Shown piece after piece: positions 12,801 to 27,800 of a stretch of 64,000 nucleotides of DNA (the stretch's first letter is position 1; each line of letters begins with the position of its first letter). A program made the translations under genes and the position numbers. The notes beneath the pieces are model-generated. The model was not told the origin of the DNA, did not search any database, and saw nothing but the letters and a program-made list of their open reading frames with translations. The stretch is from Aurelia coerulea. Taxonomy: Eukaryota > Cnidaria > Scyphozoa > Semaeostomeae > Ulmaridae. The stretch lies in assembly GCA_039566865.1 (NCBI GenBank), contig CM076947.1, forward strand, positions 21,019,501-21,083,500. Reading direction: 5' to 3'.

Positions 12801-15800
12801 CTAAATGTCAAAATGGTCTAATAGACCATTTTGACATTTAGAAAAGGGCCTGGGGAGAGCAACATTTTTCTGGTAAATGGCTGTCGAAAAGTTCAATGGC
12901 AGAATCATAGATAGGTGGCTAGAGTTTATATTAAGCCGGAAGAAATAGGACATATAATTTTACAACCACCTTTTTACGCTGATTTAAGGATTTGAAACCT
13001 ATGCTCTCTATACAGGGTCGGTCACAAGATGGATCCAATGTTTTGAGAATTAATTAATATTCTTAAAATAGGCGTACGACATAGTCCTAGCTATCACAAC
13101 AACAACAGCAACGCTTTTTGCACATCTTTTACATTTTTTAATAAAAATTGAGACGGCCAGGCACAGATTTATCTGTGCTCTCAGCAACAAGGCTAATGTG
13201 TAGTCGTGCCAACCTTCGGCAGTTGGAGATTCTCATAGCTGCGGTGAAGCTCATGGAAGCTAACTGGCCTTCTGGATTGAGATGAGAAAAAATTCATCTG
13301 GATACTTTCAGCTTCAGTTCACGGCTATAATATCACCGAAACTTGAATTTCGAGGTGTCTTAGCATCGGGGGTTCGAGCAGGCAACTTAGGCCCATCCGC
13401 CATTGCCTGGAGCACTCAGCTTTTGGTAAACTGTTGCTATTGTTTCCTATCCGCACGTGAAATCGAGGGAAAACAAATTCGTCCTAATTTTCAATGTATA
13501 TATCCATGAGTCGTAGTTTGAGCATCCATCACTCTATCAATAGCGACAACTTTGAATATCTAATCGGTCTAACGTTACAATGATTCATCTTAACCTCGAG
13601 ACGTAATTCCCGAAAACTAGATTCCATCGTCTTTGCTAAAACTATTGGTGATTGGGTAAGTTTGTATAAATGTTTCAACAACTGAAATGGTCAAATAATG
13701 ATTGTCTTAGCTCGGCCATTGCTTTCTAATGATAGGGAAACTGTTGAAATGTTATTAGGCTCTTTGACCAATGCTGAGCTTCAAAAAATATGAACTTACA
13801 GGATAGTGTTTGTTTTTTGGCAAATTCAAACATGAGAATTTTGAGTAAATATTCATTTTAGAAGGAAATAATGCATCTAAAATTAAGCAAAAAATATCTT
13901 AAAAATTAAGCTCAAGTAAGACGATGGAAAAAAACATTTACAGCTTGTTTGTGTTCACGACATTTGCTTTCTGGAAGCTAGCTTGGTCTAGCTCGTAAAG
14001 TGTTTAGTTATCCAGTAAACAAGGGCAGATTTTGTAATACAATAGCAACAGTTGTGTTTGATTGACACCCCGATTCAAAGCGATTAGTGACTGCAGACAA
14101 AAGGAAATTCTCTCAACCAGTAATTCAAAACAAACAAAGCCGCAAAAGTTTATCTGAAACCCAAGTAGCTAGTGCGCTCGTTGTGCATTCCAAAAATCCT
14201 TTTTAAGAGCAAATATGAGCATATATCGAAAGAAGAAGGATATATCTACACATCTACCTGGGGCATTTCAATTCTTTGGTTCAGAAGCTGAGCAGTACGT
14301 GCTTTAATTACACCGAAGAAAATTTGAAAATTGAATTGCCTCTCAGTCGGCTTTTGAATCAAATAAATTAAATGCCCGTGGCAGATGTGTAGATATATCC
14401 TCCTTCTTGCGATCTATGCTCATGTTTGCTGTTAAAAACAATTTCTAGGATGCACAATGAGCTGGCTAGCTACCTGGGTTTAAGAGAAACTTTTGCGGCT
14501 TTGTTTGTTTTGAATTACTGGTTGAGAGAATTTCCTTTGTCTGTGATCGCTAATCGCTTTGAATTGCGTGTCAATCAAAACCAACTCGTGCTATTGTCTT
14601 CCCAAATCTGTCCTTGTTTATCACAATAAACAATAGACAATCAGACTTACATTAACCACGACAGAGAGTTTGACCACTGATTCCAGGATAGGATACCAAA
14701 TTCCAATGTCTTGTACTTTCTGTGCAAGCGGTCGACGATAGAGAACGACAAACTTGTATGCATCCACTCTGACTTCTATCATATTGTTGATCAGGGCAAA
14801 AAAAGGGCCGAGCGGGAAAGCAGCAACAAATATCGTTATGAAGCCAAATTGGACAACTGGAAGGAATGAAAATAGTTATCAAAGGCAATGAATTGTTGAA
14901 AGCAATCCACTCAAAAAGGAAACAAATTGCATTAACTGTGAACAAATGTTATTTCGAAGAATAGAGAGAAAGTAGGCAAGTAGGCAGAACATAAGAAAAT
15001 TATTTTCTTTCCCACGACCAGACCAAAATTATACTTAAATTATTTTGGCGTAGTCCAAAAGTTTACGTATCAATATACTGGAATTGTCTTTATACTGGAA
15101 TGTCTTATATACTGGAATGTGAAATCGTCAGCAGTAACTTTCATGGAACCGTCTCTTTTTTACAATGATTGTCGTTTCTATTCTTATAATCAAGTTTTAT
15201 AATAATTCAGCTCGAAAACAAATGGAGATGTCATGTTAATGCGAAGCATCCAAGACAATACCTTCATTTTAAACTTCAATTAAGTAGTTCCAACAAACTT
15301 GCTCGTCAATAAACGCAAGAAACGGCTTTATCAAAAATTTCAACACCAGTCCCTTAGCATAGGTCTCAAATCTTTAAGTCGGCGCAAAAAGGTGGGAGTA
15401 AAATTCAATGACCTATTTCTTCTGACTGAATCGCTCGAAAGAAACTTTAGATATTTATCTATAATTCTACCGTTGGACTTTCCAGAAATTTTGAATATGT
15501 TTCGAAATTACAGCGTATCTTACATTTTAACTCATTTGAGGATATGACGTTATCAAATGTCTAAATCATAAACCAGATGAGTGACAGACTTTTGCTTGAT
15601 ACCATATTGTAGGCATTCATAAACTATGGTGTTCTTCGAAATTACGTCATGTTACGTCAAACAGTTTAGAAACTACGATGGTTTTAAGTTTTTTTTGAAC
15701 ATTTTTCTTGAATTCTTGAAAAAGAAGAAAATTACTCTAATACTGAAAATATTGACAATTTCAGAAAAATCCAACGGTAGAATTATAGAGAAATAGCTAA

Positions 15801-18800
15801 AGTTTCTTTAAAGTCATTCACTTCAAAGAAATTGGTCATTCAATTTTACAACAGCCTTTTTGAAGATTTGGAACCTATGCTCAGTCCCTATACCCTTGAA
15901 TTTGCCTTCCCTGGCCAAAAACAAAAACAAAAGAACAAAACGAAACTACTTACTCATCTCGAGATATTCATCAAATAATCCTTGTTCTGGAATTTCAGTA
16001 AGCTTATAATCTCTGTCCCATCGAGAAACATGTGCATGAATGTCACCATCCAGGGTCTTTCGCTTTCTCCACCAGTTCTTAACTTTTCTAGTAGGAAAAA
16101 TAAAGATACGTTTCATTTGCCGATATCAGATCAAATAAAAGCAAGCTAATCCTACCACACCTAGCATCTCAATGAGCCTAGCATCTTTGTGTTTTTAACA
16201 TCTAAGCTATTTTTGGTACTTAAGGTTACTGTAACCGTTCAGGCGGCGATTAAGAAACTCCGTTTACCACGGCCATTCGTCAAAATATACCAAACAAACT
16301 TATGCATCATTCGACGCAGAATTGAACGTAGAATATCATAAAAATATATTCAGTTGATTCAATAAAATCGCGAATGATTTATTCTAGATTTAAGGCAAAA
16401 TCGACCACCCGTGCGAAAAAATCTTTGTGTACCCCAATGATAATCGTTGGACCACGATTATCTATTTATGAAAGACTTAAGGCCCTGAACTGCAAAACCG
16501 TGTCACGAATTTTTGATAAAAGGTATTGTCTTGAAATGATATCATTTTAAATAAATGTAAATGTCTTGAATGTCTTTTTTAACTTTCAGACCCTTGTAAA
16601 AATCGGACCAGTGGATCTATCACAAATCGCTGACACGGTTTCGTAGTCATATGCATTGTGACTCTGTGTGCCAAGTTTCAAGCGATTCGATTGGCCTGTT
16701 GGGTACACAAAGATTTTTTATTACCCACCAGTACTCCGGAATCCTGTTTCGAGAAATCAGGCTTTTATCAAAATGAAGCAAAAATTGCGGGAAATACGAT
16801 TATGCATGAAAGGTCAAGCAATAAGGCTTAAGCGCGGTCTTGGTAAAGCATTATGTCAATAACATAGCAGCACGGGATATTATGAACGTAGCTGCAAGGT
16901 CAAGTGAGTTTACTTTAATCCCCTAATGTACATTCCCGCAATTTTTGAGAAACAGGATTGCTCCTTTTAAAATGCTCAAATTTCTAAGTAATTGTGACTA
17001 TTTCTGGAAGTGAGTTGGTTTAAACAGTCCTCAAATACTTATACCATCAGATTATGACAAAACGAAAAATCGAAAATTTGTCGTCTGAACAGTTACAGTA
17101 ACCTTAATTCATTTATTCATTATATTACTAGTATCTCAGTGCCCCGCAAAGAGTGTGAAACTGTTCAAATCTTCGTTGGAAACAATTTAAAATGCTTTGA
17201 AACGAATTTTTTGTTTTCCTTTTTTATATATCAACTTAGAAATAACTACAACTACTATTTACATTTAGCTGTGCCCCTCCTAGCGGGAAAAGACCCAAGG
17301 TCATCGTGTTCCCACTATGAGAGACACTTACAATAAACAATCCATTACAAAGTAGATATGATACAACACAAATTAAAAGGGGGTTAGCTGCTTGAACGCT
17401 CGTTGGATTTTCACTAAAAGCGTTGAGTTGTCTTAAAGTATAATGTAGTGGCATCCATGGTCATTCTATTGCTGATTATATTCAAGTGTGAACTGCCATA
17501 TAGAAGGAGATCGCACAAGGCTGTTGTATCCATATCATTAATGTCCAGGGCAGGGATTTCTGAAAGCTGACCTAACTTTAATCTTGAGAGAAAAGATCTC
17601 CCATAGCAGATTATATTCCATCTCGTTTCTTCATTTTCCTTATTCTTGCTGGTCGTTTGAGAGTTTGTGCAAGCTGTGAAATTGACTCATACACGCTTCA
17701 CTAATAATGGTCACGGATTTTTCAGAAATCATTTCGAATTCGTCATTGCGGAATTGGAAAAGAAGACAATGAACACTATCTCCTGCGCTGCCCACAGTTC
17801 GACTTGATGCGCGCAGATCTCTTTAGACCTTTTAGCTATTCTCTTATGTCCCCAAATAGACCTTTTAGCTATTCTGAAAAAGAATCAGAATCGAACGATA
17901 TTTTGCTATATTTTTGTAGAATTTTCGAATGTGCACAATAGTGATAAAAGCTCTAGCACCACTCTATCAAACCTCGCGTATAAACAGATATAAAAATAAC
18001 GCTCGATCCAGGATCTTCTGTAGAATAGCTAAAAGGACTATTTACCGGGGAAAAGCTTTCTCTTTGTCCAATCATGTCGAGTCTTACGGAAATTTGATCA
18101 ACGCTTTTTGATCGAAGTTGCTTCTTGCTCAAGAAACCAAAGACTGACAACACATCCAAAAAAATCAAAAAATCTAATTCTCGAACTTAGCTAAAGATTA
18201 AGCCATAAACATTCACAGTAGGTCTCGCGTAGCATAGGTTTCAAATCTTTAAAAAAGCTGGTGTAAAATTGAGTGACCTATTTCTTTGAACTGAATGACT
18301 TCGGAGAAACTTTAGCTATTTCTCTATGATTCTACCGTTGGACTTTTCTGAAATCATCAATATTTTCAAAATTAGAGTGTATTTCTTCTTTTTCAAGAAT
18401 TCAAGAAAAATTTTCAAAAAAACTTAAAACCATAGTAATTTCTAAGCTGTTCGACGCAACATAAAGTCATTTCGAAGAAAACCATAGTTTATGAATGCCT
18501 AAAATATGGTATCAAGCAAAAGTCTGTCACTCATCTGGTTTATGATATAGAAATTTGATATGAGTTGAGATGTAAGATATGCTGTAATTTCGAGAAATAT
18601 TCAAAATTTCTGGAAAGTCCAACGGTAGAAATATAGATAAGTATCTAATGTTTCTTTGAAGCCATTCAATCAGAAGAAATATGTCATTGAATTTTACACC
18701 CACCTTTTTCCGCTGAGTTAAAGATTTGAAACCTATGCTGTCTCGCGTACGATCTATAATGGACAGTCTCTTTAACGCACCCAGCAGGACATTGCAAAAG

Positions 18801-21800
18801 TTATGATCAAAAGGAGTTTTCTTCCACACCATCACTTAGATTGGTTGCTTATGTTATTGATAACGCCTCTACAGGGTGCCCAAAAAATTTGTGCCTCCTT
18901 TGCCTAAAGATTGCAACAAAACGGTAAAACATTCTCGCCAAACTTTTGCATGATGTTGCTCTTCAGATATTCAGTTAAAGTTTGCAACCATCCCCGTAAA
19001 AATCTGTTGAGAAATGATGGAGCTATGACCTTCAGAAGACCAAAATTGCCTGACGACTGAAACCAGCAGTCGGCCATTTTGTCTTACTATTTTGCAGTGA
19101 TAAGTATCTTCACGTGAGGTAAGAAATAATTTCTATGAGGTCAGAAATAGTGGAACTCTCCGAGGATTATCGGAATTTTCACAAGAGCTATGAAATTAGA
19201 GACTGTTGTTTCATTTTCAATCCATGAAGCTATCTATCGCTGCAAAATAGTAAGACAAAATGGCCGACCGCTGGTTTCAGTGATCGGGCAAATTTGGTCT
19301 CTTGAAATTCATAGCTCCATCATTTTTCAACGGATTTTCATGGGGATGGTAGCAAACTTTAATTGAACATCTGAAGAGCACCATCATGCAAAAGTTTAGC
19401 GAGAACATTTTGCCGTTTTGTCGCAATCTTCGGCACAATTTTTTTGGGACACCCTGTATATCCTGCAGGAATTTCATATAAAATCGCAATATCACTCATC
19501 GGCTAAGGAATAAAATATTTCGAAAACACACAGTTGCTCAAAAAATGCCCTTTGAGCCACAATAATTCCATTGTTATTTTCACTTATTGGAACAAAATAA
19601 TTACTTCTCAAATTAATTTGATCCTCGTGATAAAAATGCAGGTAAAGAAAATGTGATGATCATTGATAATACAATCGCACTTTGTTGATTTTTAAAATAG
19701 TTTCACCTTTCATTAGGCATCCGGTACTTTTATAGCAGACAACGGAAAATAGGCTGCTTTAATAAGACATGATATCTTAATAAATGAAGCAAAGAGGGTC
19801 ACTTACGGAATTAAAACTTCGATGCAAGTATTGACGATTTGCTTGCCAACCATAATAACAAATAGTTGCACTCCAAGTTCAAATAGACACCCTGCAGGGT
19901 TGCACTACAAAGGAAATACACATGATGTCAAATGCGGTTTGAGCTAAATTAACTTCAACGAGACTTCGAGTGAAACAAGGGACTCCAGTAAGTGAGCTGT
20001 CATTATTGGCAACAGGCAAGGGGGCGGAAGCATTTCGGAAATCAATATAAACAATTCTAGACCCCACCATTATAACCATATAGAGTTTCCAGCCCAATCC
20101 ATTCGTGGAAGCTTCTTTAAAGAAATGATCAATATATCAAAGATTTCCATTAAACAATGCAGCATAGTACCAGCAATTTCATGCTAATCACGAAATCAAA
20201 TTTCAGACGCATTAACCATTCGTGGAAGCTTCTTTAAAAGATCTAATGCCTTTGTTCTGCAATCGGGCTCATATGAAAGTATAATAAAAAAAGCTCTAAC
20301 CTCTTCTCTTCTAAACCCAAATATTTTGTTGTAGTCTCCAGGGTAACCAGGACTAAAATGAATAATCAATCATATAAGAGCCTGTTCATATGAGATACAG
20401 TAAAAACCCGCACATAAGAACCTAAGATTTTGAACTCAGCCTGTTTAGGTTCTTGTACTACGAGGCACATCCAGTAATCAGGCTGTAGGTTCTTAACATA
20501 GGAAAATGTGTGAATCTAAATCTTAGCCAAACTTATTTGCACTCTTGACCCTATCCATTTCAACCCAATCTTACCCTGTTTATCCCTGCAGGCCCTGCCT
20601 ATCACAGTTCTGTAAGAAATGTTTTGCAGTTCACAAAAGAGGTTGATTGGCAAACAGATTGCATTTATTTCCCAATGGATGAATGAAACGCTTTATTAAG
20701 AACCTACAATCATGGACATAATATGTTGAGAAAATCTGCGCCCCCCCCTTCCCCCCGTTCAATGTTGTGTATGATGAGAGTACGTTTGCTGCCTTGCTCC
20801 AAAAATTACCCAACATTGAATGGGGGGAGGGGGGGCGGTAACGGGGCATCGTTTCTAAGTGCTTTCACAATGTGTTTGCACGCCATGACCTCGTCAATTT
20901 TTCTCAACAATTTTGTCCAGGATTGTAGTTAAGATAGCAGCCTGAAATGGTTCTTTTATATTGGGTACAAAATATATTATTTCAGGCTGTAGGTTCTTAA
21001 CAGATGAAGGTTCTTATGTGCGGGTTTTTATTGCAGGCCAGCTCATTAGGGTGGGCTATTTGACTTCAAAGCCCAGAAAAAGCCATGGCTCCATGACTGT
21101 GAGCAAGAGGAAGAAGTTACTTGTTAAAGGCACTCCGTTGCCAAACTGTAACAATTTGTAAATACCGCACGTGTCCATTGTTCTCCATTGTTTTCTGCAG
21201 TTTGTTTGGTGGCATTACCCAAGCCACCAAAAGGTGCCCGCTGAAAAATCCACTTATATCCAAGCAGTCGTAAAAGATACGAATGGATGGTTTTTTCCAC
21301 TGTAAAGTACAAAGGTTTATCTTCAAAATGATGCTTTCCTTTTCGAAAAAATAGGTAAAATTCGGTGTGATATTGCTTTAAAATCATCGTTTTGACCGAA
21401 ATTTGGAGATGGAGCCCCTGTAATGCCATATCAGATGAAGGTTCAGTCATTTTTGTACGAAACTTTTGAAAACTTTGGCCAATTTTAGCAATAGCAACTG
21501 GTTAAGGGTTACAAACAAAGCTCAGAGTACGGGTCGGTAACTGATTCATTTCCAAAGTAATTTATTCGTTGACAAGACGGGAGAAAAAGATTGCATAATC
21601 ATACGTAGCCTGAGGTGATTTGTCAACAGGTTTACTTCGCTTTGGGAAACCCGCCAGTATAACAAACATGCTGAAACTTACTCGAGTTTGCAGAACGCAA
21701 TGTAGAATAATGATCCATAGAAATTGACGAATTGGAACAAGTACATCTTGAATGTATATGCATCATCAAAATTTGTTTGAGTTCTTGGTAGCTCTACAAT

Positions 21801-24800
21801 AGAACCAAAGTTACAATGAAACGGATGCTATCACAAATTAGGTACCTTTGTTTGTTTGTTTGTTTGCCATCTTATTTTAATTCAATTTCATTCTAGCTTC
21901 TAAATAGAAACTATTCTAAATCAAATGAAAGGTACCAGGTGAATAAAAGAAAAATAATCCCCGCTTAAAAGGTCACTGCTCCCTGAATATCACGGCAATA
22001 ACATTGGAAAGTGTACCCTTCGATATAAAAGTGAGCATCTTCAAATATATTTATGGGCAATAATGCACCGTTGATATGGCCTATATTATGATCAAAATTG
22101 TATTTTTACTCACTGTGTTGTTTCTCTTCCACAAGATTGCAAATAAAGCGCTTGATAATGTTGCTACTCCTTCGTTCTTCTCTCGTCACAACAAGGAATC
22201 GAATGCCACCAATATTCAAACACAGTTGAAACGGTTGGAGCTCCTACGCAGCAATGCGTCTCTTTAGTTTGAAATGAGACGCATCGCTGCGTAGGAGCTC
22301 CAACCGTTTCAACTGTGTCTGAATATTGGCGGCATTTGATTCCTTGTTGTGACGAGAGAAGAACGAAGGAGTAGCAACATTATCAAGCGCTTTACTTGCA
22401 ATCTTGTGGAAGAGAAACAACACAGTGAGTAAAAATACAATTTTGATCATAATATAGGCCACATCAACGGTGCATTATTGCCCATGATATATTCTAAAAT
22501 TTATCTGACTGAAATTGGTCACTACGTTCTCAAATTGTGAGTGATTTTCGGAAGCAAAGCACTTCAAGGACCTTTAAAAAGAACTCAAAATCATGACCAA
22601 ATTCCCTACCTTATAACAACGACTTTTACACGCAATAGCACATGTTATCCCTTTAGGTGCTAAACGTGTTGAAATCATTGAAGGCAAAAATAATAGAAAA
22701 ATATGGTCGCGATTTTGAGCTTGTTTTGAAAGTTTCTCGAAAGGGCATTCTCGATAACATCCGTCATAATTTCAGAATGGAGTGGCCGATTTAAGTCAAG
22801 TAAATTTTAAAATTGATCTCAAGGTGTCCACCGTTAAATGACCAAGGCCCCCTGAAAAGCAGTTCTTATGGACTGACGGGGCTACCGTGCCTAAATAAAT
22901 GAAAACGAATGAAATGAATGAAATAACACATTTGGCAATGTTATCGTATTGACATGCAGGGAGCAGTGGCCTTTCAAACAGGGAATTTTTTTCACGACTC
23001 GCCCGTCAGATGATAAATGAAATTACAGACAACGGCACCACGGAACTAACGAAAAGGTGAAGGTGAAGATGAAGTTGCGGCTTTTAGCGCCTAGTGCTGG
23101 GATCACAGAAATAGCTAAGCGCTAATCGAGTCCGCGACCCCTTGTCATGACGCTCAAGTGGTGGGGCTCTAACGGGGATCGAGCCCTGTCCGCCTAACTA
23201 TTGTAGCTGCAAAGTCAGAGGATAACGCCACTGCGCCACAAAACCATCAAAAAAAGAAAAAACAAAGAAAAAGAAGCCTCGCAGAGGAGAGGAGTGTAAT
23301 AAATGAAGATGAAAGTTGCAGCGAGACAAAAGTCCTTGGCGTGCATATAAACTCTGGCCCCTTTATCCGTAGAACTTTCAGCCTTGTAACCTTTATTCGC
23401 TAAAATGCTACAGAAAGCTGCTTTGCAAAGGAAGGGTAACTCTCTTATCGCCTTCGTAACAATAGGAATGCAAGCACACGGAGTAAATTTTTAAAAATTT
23501 TCTTTGAATTAAATCGCTTGAAAGAAACTTTAGCCATTTTGCTATAACTTTATCGTGGAAATTCTTTGATACATTGATGATCTTTAAAATGACGATGTTT
23601 TTCTTTTTATTAAATGGAGTCGTGGAGAGACAGAGTAAAAATGAAATGATCTTCAACAAAACCATTGTTTATGAAGGTACACAATACGGTGGCAAGCAGA
23701 ATTCTATCGCTCTTTTAGCTTACGATTTGGAAATTTGATAATGGCACAGCCTAAAATAGAATTATGTTTTATTTGAAAATAATTAAGATATCAAAATCCT
23801 TATTGTAGAATCACAGCAAGTACCCTAATTTCCTTTCACGCCATTCAATTCAAAGAAACAGGGAAAAAGTCAGTATAATTTTGCACTGCCATTCTTAAAG
23901 ATTTGAGCCTTGTGCTAGAAAGGTAAATAATATTTTGAAGTGTACATAAAATCCTCTTGATAAAAGAGAGAAATTGCCTAACCAAAATTGTTTGAGCATC
24001 TTGCTTAAAATAAAAGATCAGTAAAGTTATCAAAATTCAATTTTTATATAATGAAATCGGAAACTTACCCCATTTGGTTAAGTAGAATGCAATTCTTTCA
24101 TAAAACTGCAACAGATGCAATTTCATTAATACATTGGGTGATAAATGAGAAGCTTTAGGCATAATAAGGGGTAGAAACTCGTAAGATGGCTGTAAAGTAG
24201 TGCTTTAAATGCTTCAAATTGTTATTTGTTTCGATGTAGTCGTTTATAAATAGTATCGAAATTATACTATTTTATTTACTTTTAATAGAATAGAACTTTT
24301 CATAATCTTTTTTGAGAAAATGTGTTCAAGGTATTGGTTATCCCAAAAATACTACTCCTGTTTAAAAAATCACCAAATTTAACCGCAAGGCCGATCTTCA
24401 AACTTCTCTTTTTTGTCGAGTAGATCAAGGACTAAATCATATTCATAGATATTGCTGTTTTTGAGAAGTGGCCTATTCTATTCAACGCGATGTCCCAAAC
24501 ATGCTGTGAACAAGTTATAGCCAAAGAAAAACAATGTGTCTGAGTGTTTTCTTTGTTCCTATTTATAATGAAGCTTGCATACCATCGCGCCCTCCATTTA
24601 TAGGGTAGTGCAAGGTTAAAGGCTTGAATTTGCAAAGAGCAGACAAATCTAAAAATAGCATATTCAGATCAATGTTTCGCACGTGCTGTGATAGCGATGG
24701 ATAGCCAAAGAAACAATCCTGTGTCTGAGTGTTTTCTTTGCTTCTAATCTATAGAGAAGCCCATATACCATTCCACACTCCTTGGTTTAATGATGGTAAA

Positions 24801-27800
24801 TAAAACGAGAATATTTTAATCACCTTGTTAAGTAACATGATGCAGACCAAGTTGATCATAGCTGCAGTGAAGGATGCAAACAAACTGATCCAACTGATTT
24901 CAATGTTTTGCGATTTTCACAATCATCGTTTTGTTTACGTTTTGACGAAGGAGCCCCCTTAAAGGACGGCAAATAAAAAAGAGAATCTTTTAATCACCTT
25001 GTTAAGTAACATGATGCAGACCAAGTTGATCATGGCTGCAGTGAAGGATGCAAACAAACTGATCCAACTGATTTCAATGTTTTGTGATTTTCACAATCAT
25101 CGTTTTGTTTACGTTTTGACGAAAGGGCCCCCTTAAAGGACGGCAAATAAAAAAGAGAATCTTTTAATCACCTTGTTAAGTAACATGATGCAGACCAAGT
25201 TGATCATGGCTGCAGTGAAGGATGCAAACAAACTGATCCAACTGATTTCAATGTTTTGTGATTTTCACAATCATCGTTTTGTTTACGTTTTGACGAAGGA
25301 GCCCCCTTAAAGGACGGCAAATAAAAAAGAGAATCTTTTAATCACCTTGTTAAGTAACATGATGCAGACCAAGTTGATCATGGCTGCAGTGAAGGATGCA
25401 AACAAACTGATCCAACTGATTTCAATGTTTTGTGATTTTCACAATCATCGTTTTGTTTACGTTTTGACGAAGGAGCCCCCTTAAAGGACGGCAAATAAAA
25501 AAGAGAATCTTTTAATCACCTTGTTAAGCAACATGATGCAGACCAAGTTGATCATGGCTGCAGTGAAGGATGCAAACAAACTGATCCAACTGATTTCAAT
25601 GTTTTGTGATTTTCACAATCATCGTTTTGTTTACGTTTTGACGAAAGGGCCCCCTTAAAGGACGGTAAATAACAACGAGAATCTTTTAATCACCTTGTTA
25701 AGTAACATGATGCAGACCAAGTTGATCATTGCTGCAGTGAATGATGCAAACAAACTGATCCGACTGATTTCAATGTTTTGTGATTTTCACAATCATCGTT
25801 TTGTTTACGTTTTGACGAAAGGGCCCCCTTAAAGGACGGTAAATAACAACGAGAATCTTTTAATCACCTTGTTAAGTAACATGATGCAGACCAAGTTGAT
25901 CATTGCTGCAGTGAATGATGCAAACAAACTGATCCGACTGATTTCAATGTTTTGTGATTTTCACAATCATCGCTTTGTTTACATTTTGACGACGGTGCCC
26001 TTTTAATGACGGTACATAAAAACGAGAATATTTCAATCACCTTGTTAAGCAGCATGATGCAGACCAAGTTGATCATGGCTGCAGTGAAGGATGCAAACAA
26101 ACTGATCCAACTGATTTCAATGTTTTGTGATTTGGCAAGAGCAACAGTTACTGCCACTCTGTACACAATAACACCCAGCATCGTTGCAACAACCAATGCA
26201 ATCTGAAAAGCAAATTATGTTGATCAAAGCTGTTATAAAAAAATTTACGTGCAAAGGATATCTATTTACGATACGTTTACAGTACGGGTGTCCCAAAACA
26301 ATTGTGCCCCGTTTGCCTGAAGATCGCGGCAAAACGGCAAAAGATTCTCGCCAAACTATGCACGATGCTGCTCTTCAGATATTCAGTTAAAGTTTGCTAC
26401 CATCCCTTTAAAAATCCGTTGAAAAATGATGGAGCTATGACCTTCAACAGACCAAATTTGCCCGATGACTGACGGTCGGCCATTTTGTCCTTCTATTTTG
26501 CAGTGATAAATAGCTTCATGGATGAAATGAAACAGCAGCCTCCAATATCATAGCTCTCCTGAAAATCCCGATAATCCTCAGAGTGTTCCACTATTTCTGA
26601 CCTCACTGAGACTATTTCTTACCTCACGTGAAGCTACTTATCACTGCAAAATAGTAAGACAAATGGCCGACCGCTGGTTTCAGTCATCAGGAAAATTTGG
26701 TCTTCTGAAGGTCATAGTTCCATCATGTTTCAATGGATTTTACGGGGATGGCAGCAAACTTAATTCGAAAATCTGAAGAGCAACATCACATAAAAGTTTG
26801 GCAAGAATCCTTTGCTATTTTGTCGCAATCTTTAGGCAAGCGGGGCACAATTTTTTTGGGACACACTGTACATATGTCATGAAAACAATCGCATAGAAAT
26901 AATGCAGCCATGGTCTGTAAATCCTCGAGTAAGCCCCCAATTTCGAATAAGCCCCTCTCCTCAAATAAGCCCCCAGCTCAGACCATGTCTTAACAGATAA
27001 AGCCCAGATAAGGACTCCCTCGAATAAACTCCCATTCGGGCTCTATGTATCTGATTTCCACGAAAAGAGAATTTCATACCTTCCTTGTCTGGACATCACG
27101 TTCATCGTCGTTATATGTTCAATGTTACATTTATCAACAAGGACAGATTTTGTAACACAATAGCATGAGATACTTGTGTTGACACCTGTATTCAAAACGA
27201 TTAGTGGCTACAGACAAAGGAAATTCTCTCAACCATAAATTCAAAGCAAACAAAACCGCAAAAGTTTTTCTGAAACCCAAGTAGCTAGCGCGCTCGTTAT
27301 GCATTTCAGAAATTGTTTTTAAGAGCAAATATGAGCATATATCGAAAGAAGAATGATATATCTACACATGTACCTCAGGCATGTTATTTCTTTGCTTCAG
27401 AAGCTGAGCAGTAAGTGTTTTAATTACACCCAAAACAATAAGAGAATTGAATCGCCTTCCAATCGGCTTTTGAATCATGCCCGCCGCAGATGTGTAGATA
27501 TATCATTCTTCTTTGGATTTATGCTAATGTTTGCTCTCAAAAACAATTTCTGGAATGCACAACGAGCGCAATAGCTACCTGGGTTTCAGAGAAATTTTGC
27601 GGCTTTGCTTGTTTTGAATTATTGGTTGAGAGAATTTCCTTTGTTGCCGATCGCTAATCGCTTTGAATGGCGGTGTCAATCAAACCAACTCTTGCTATTG
27701 TCTTATCAAATCTGTCCTTGTTACATTTATCATATATCAATTCCTGTGATATCTTGTTCAGAATATATAATCAAAATTTACAAATTGAGATTAACAAAAC

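Larger units (their letters stand above)
21940..23012. mobile_element. Foldback element family D, copy 2, with nested palindrome
   Basis: Left arm AAAGGTCACTGCTCCCTGAA. The right end is the complement of GAGTCGTGAAAAAAATTCCC. A LINE tail (about 22832-22928) and the 22053-22485 palindrome are nested. Confidence 0.5.
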
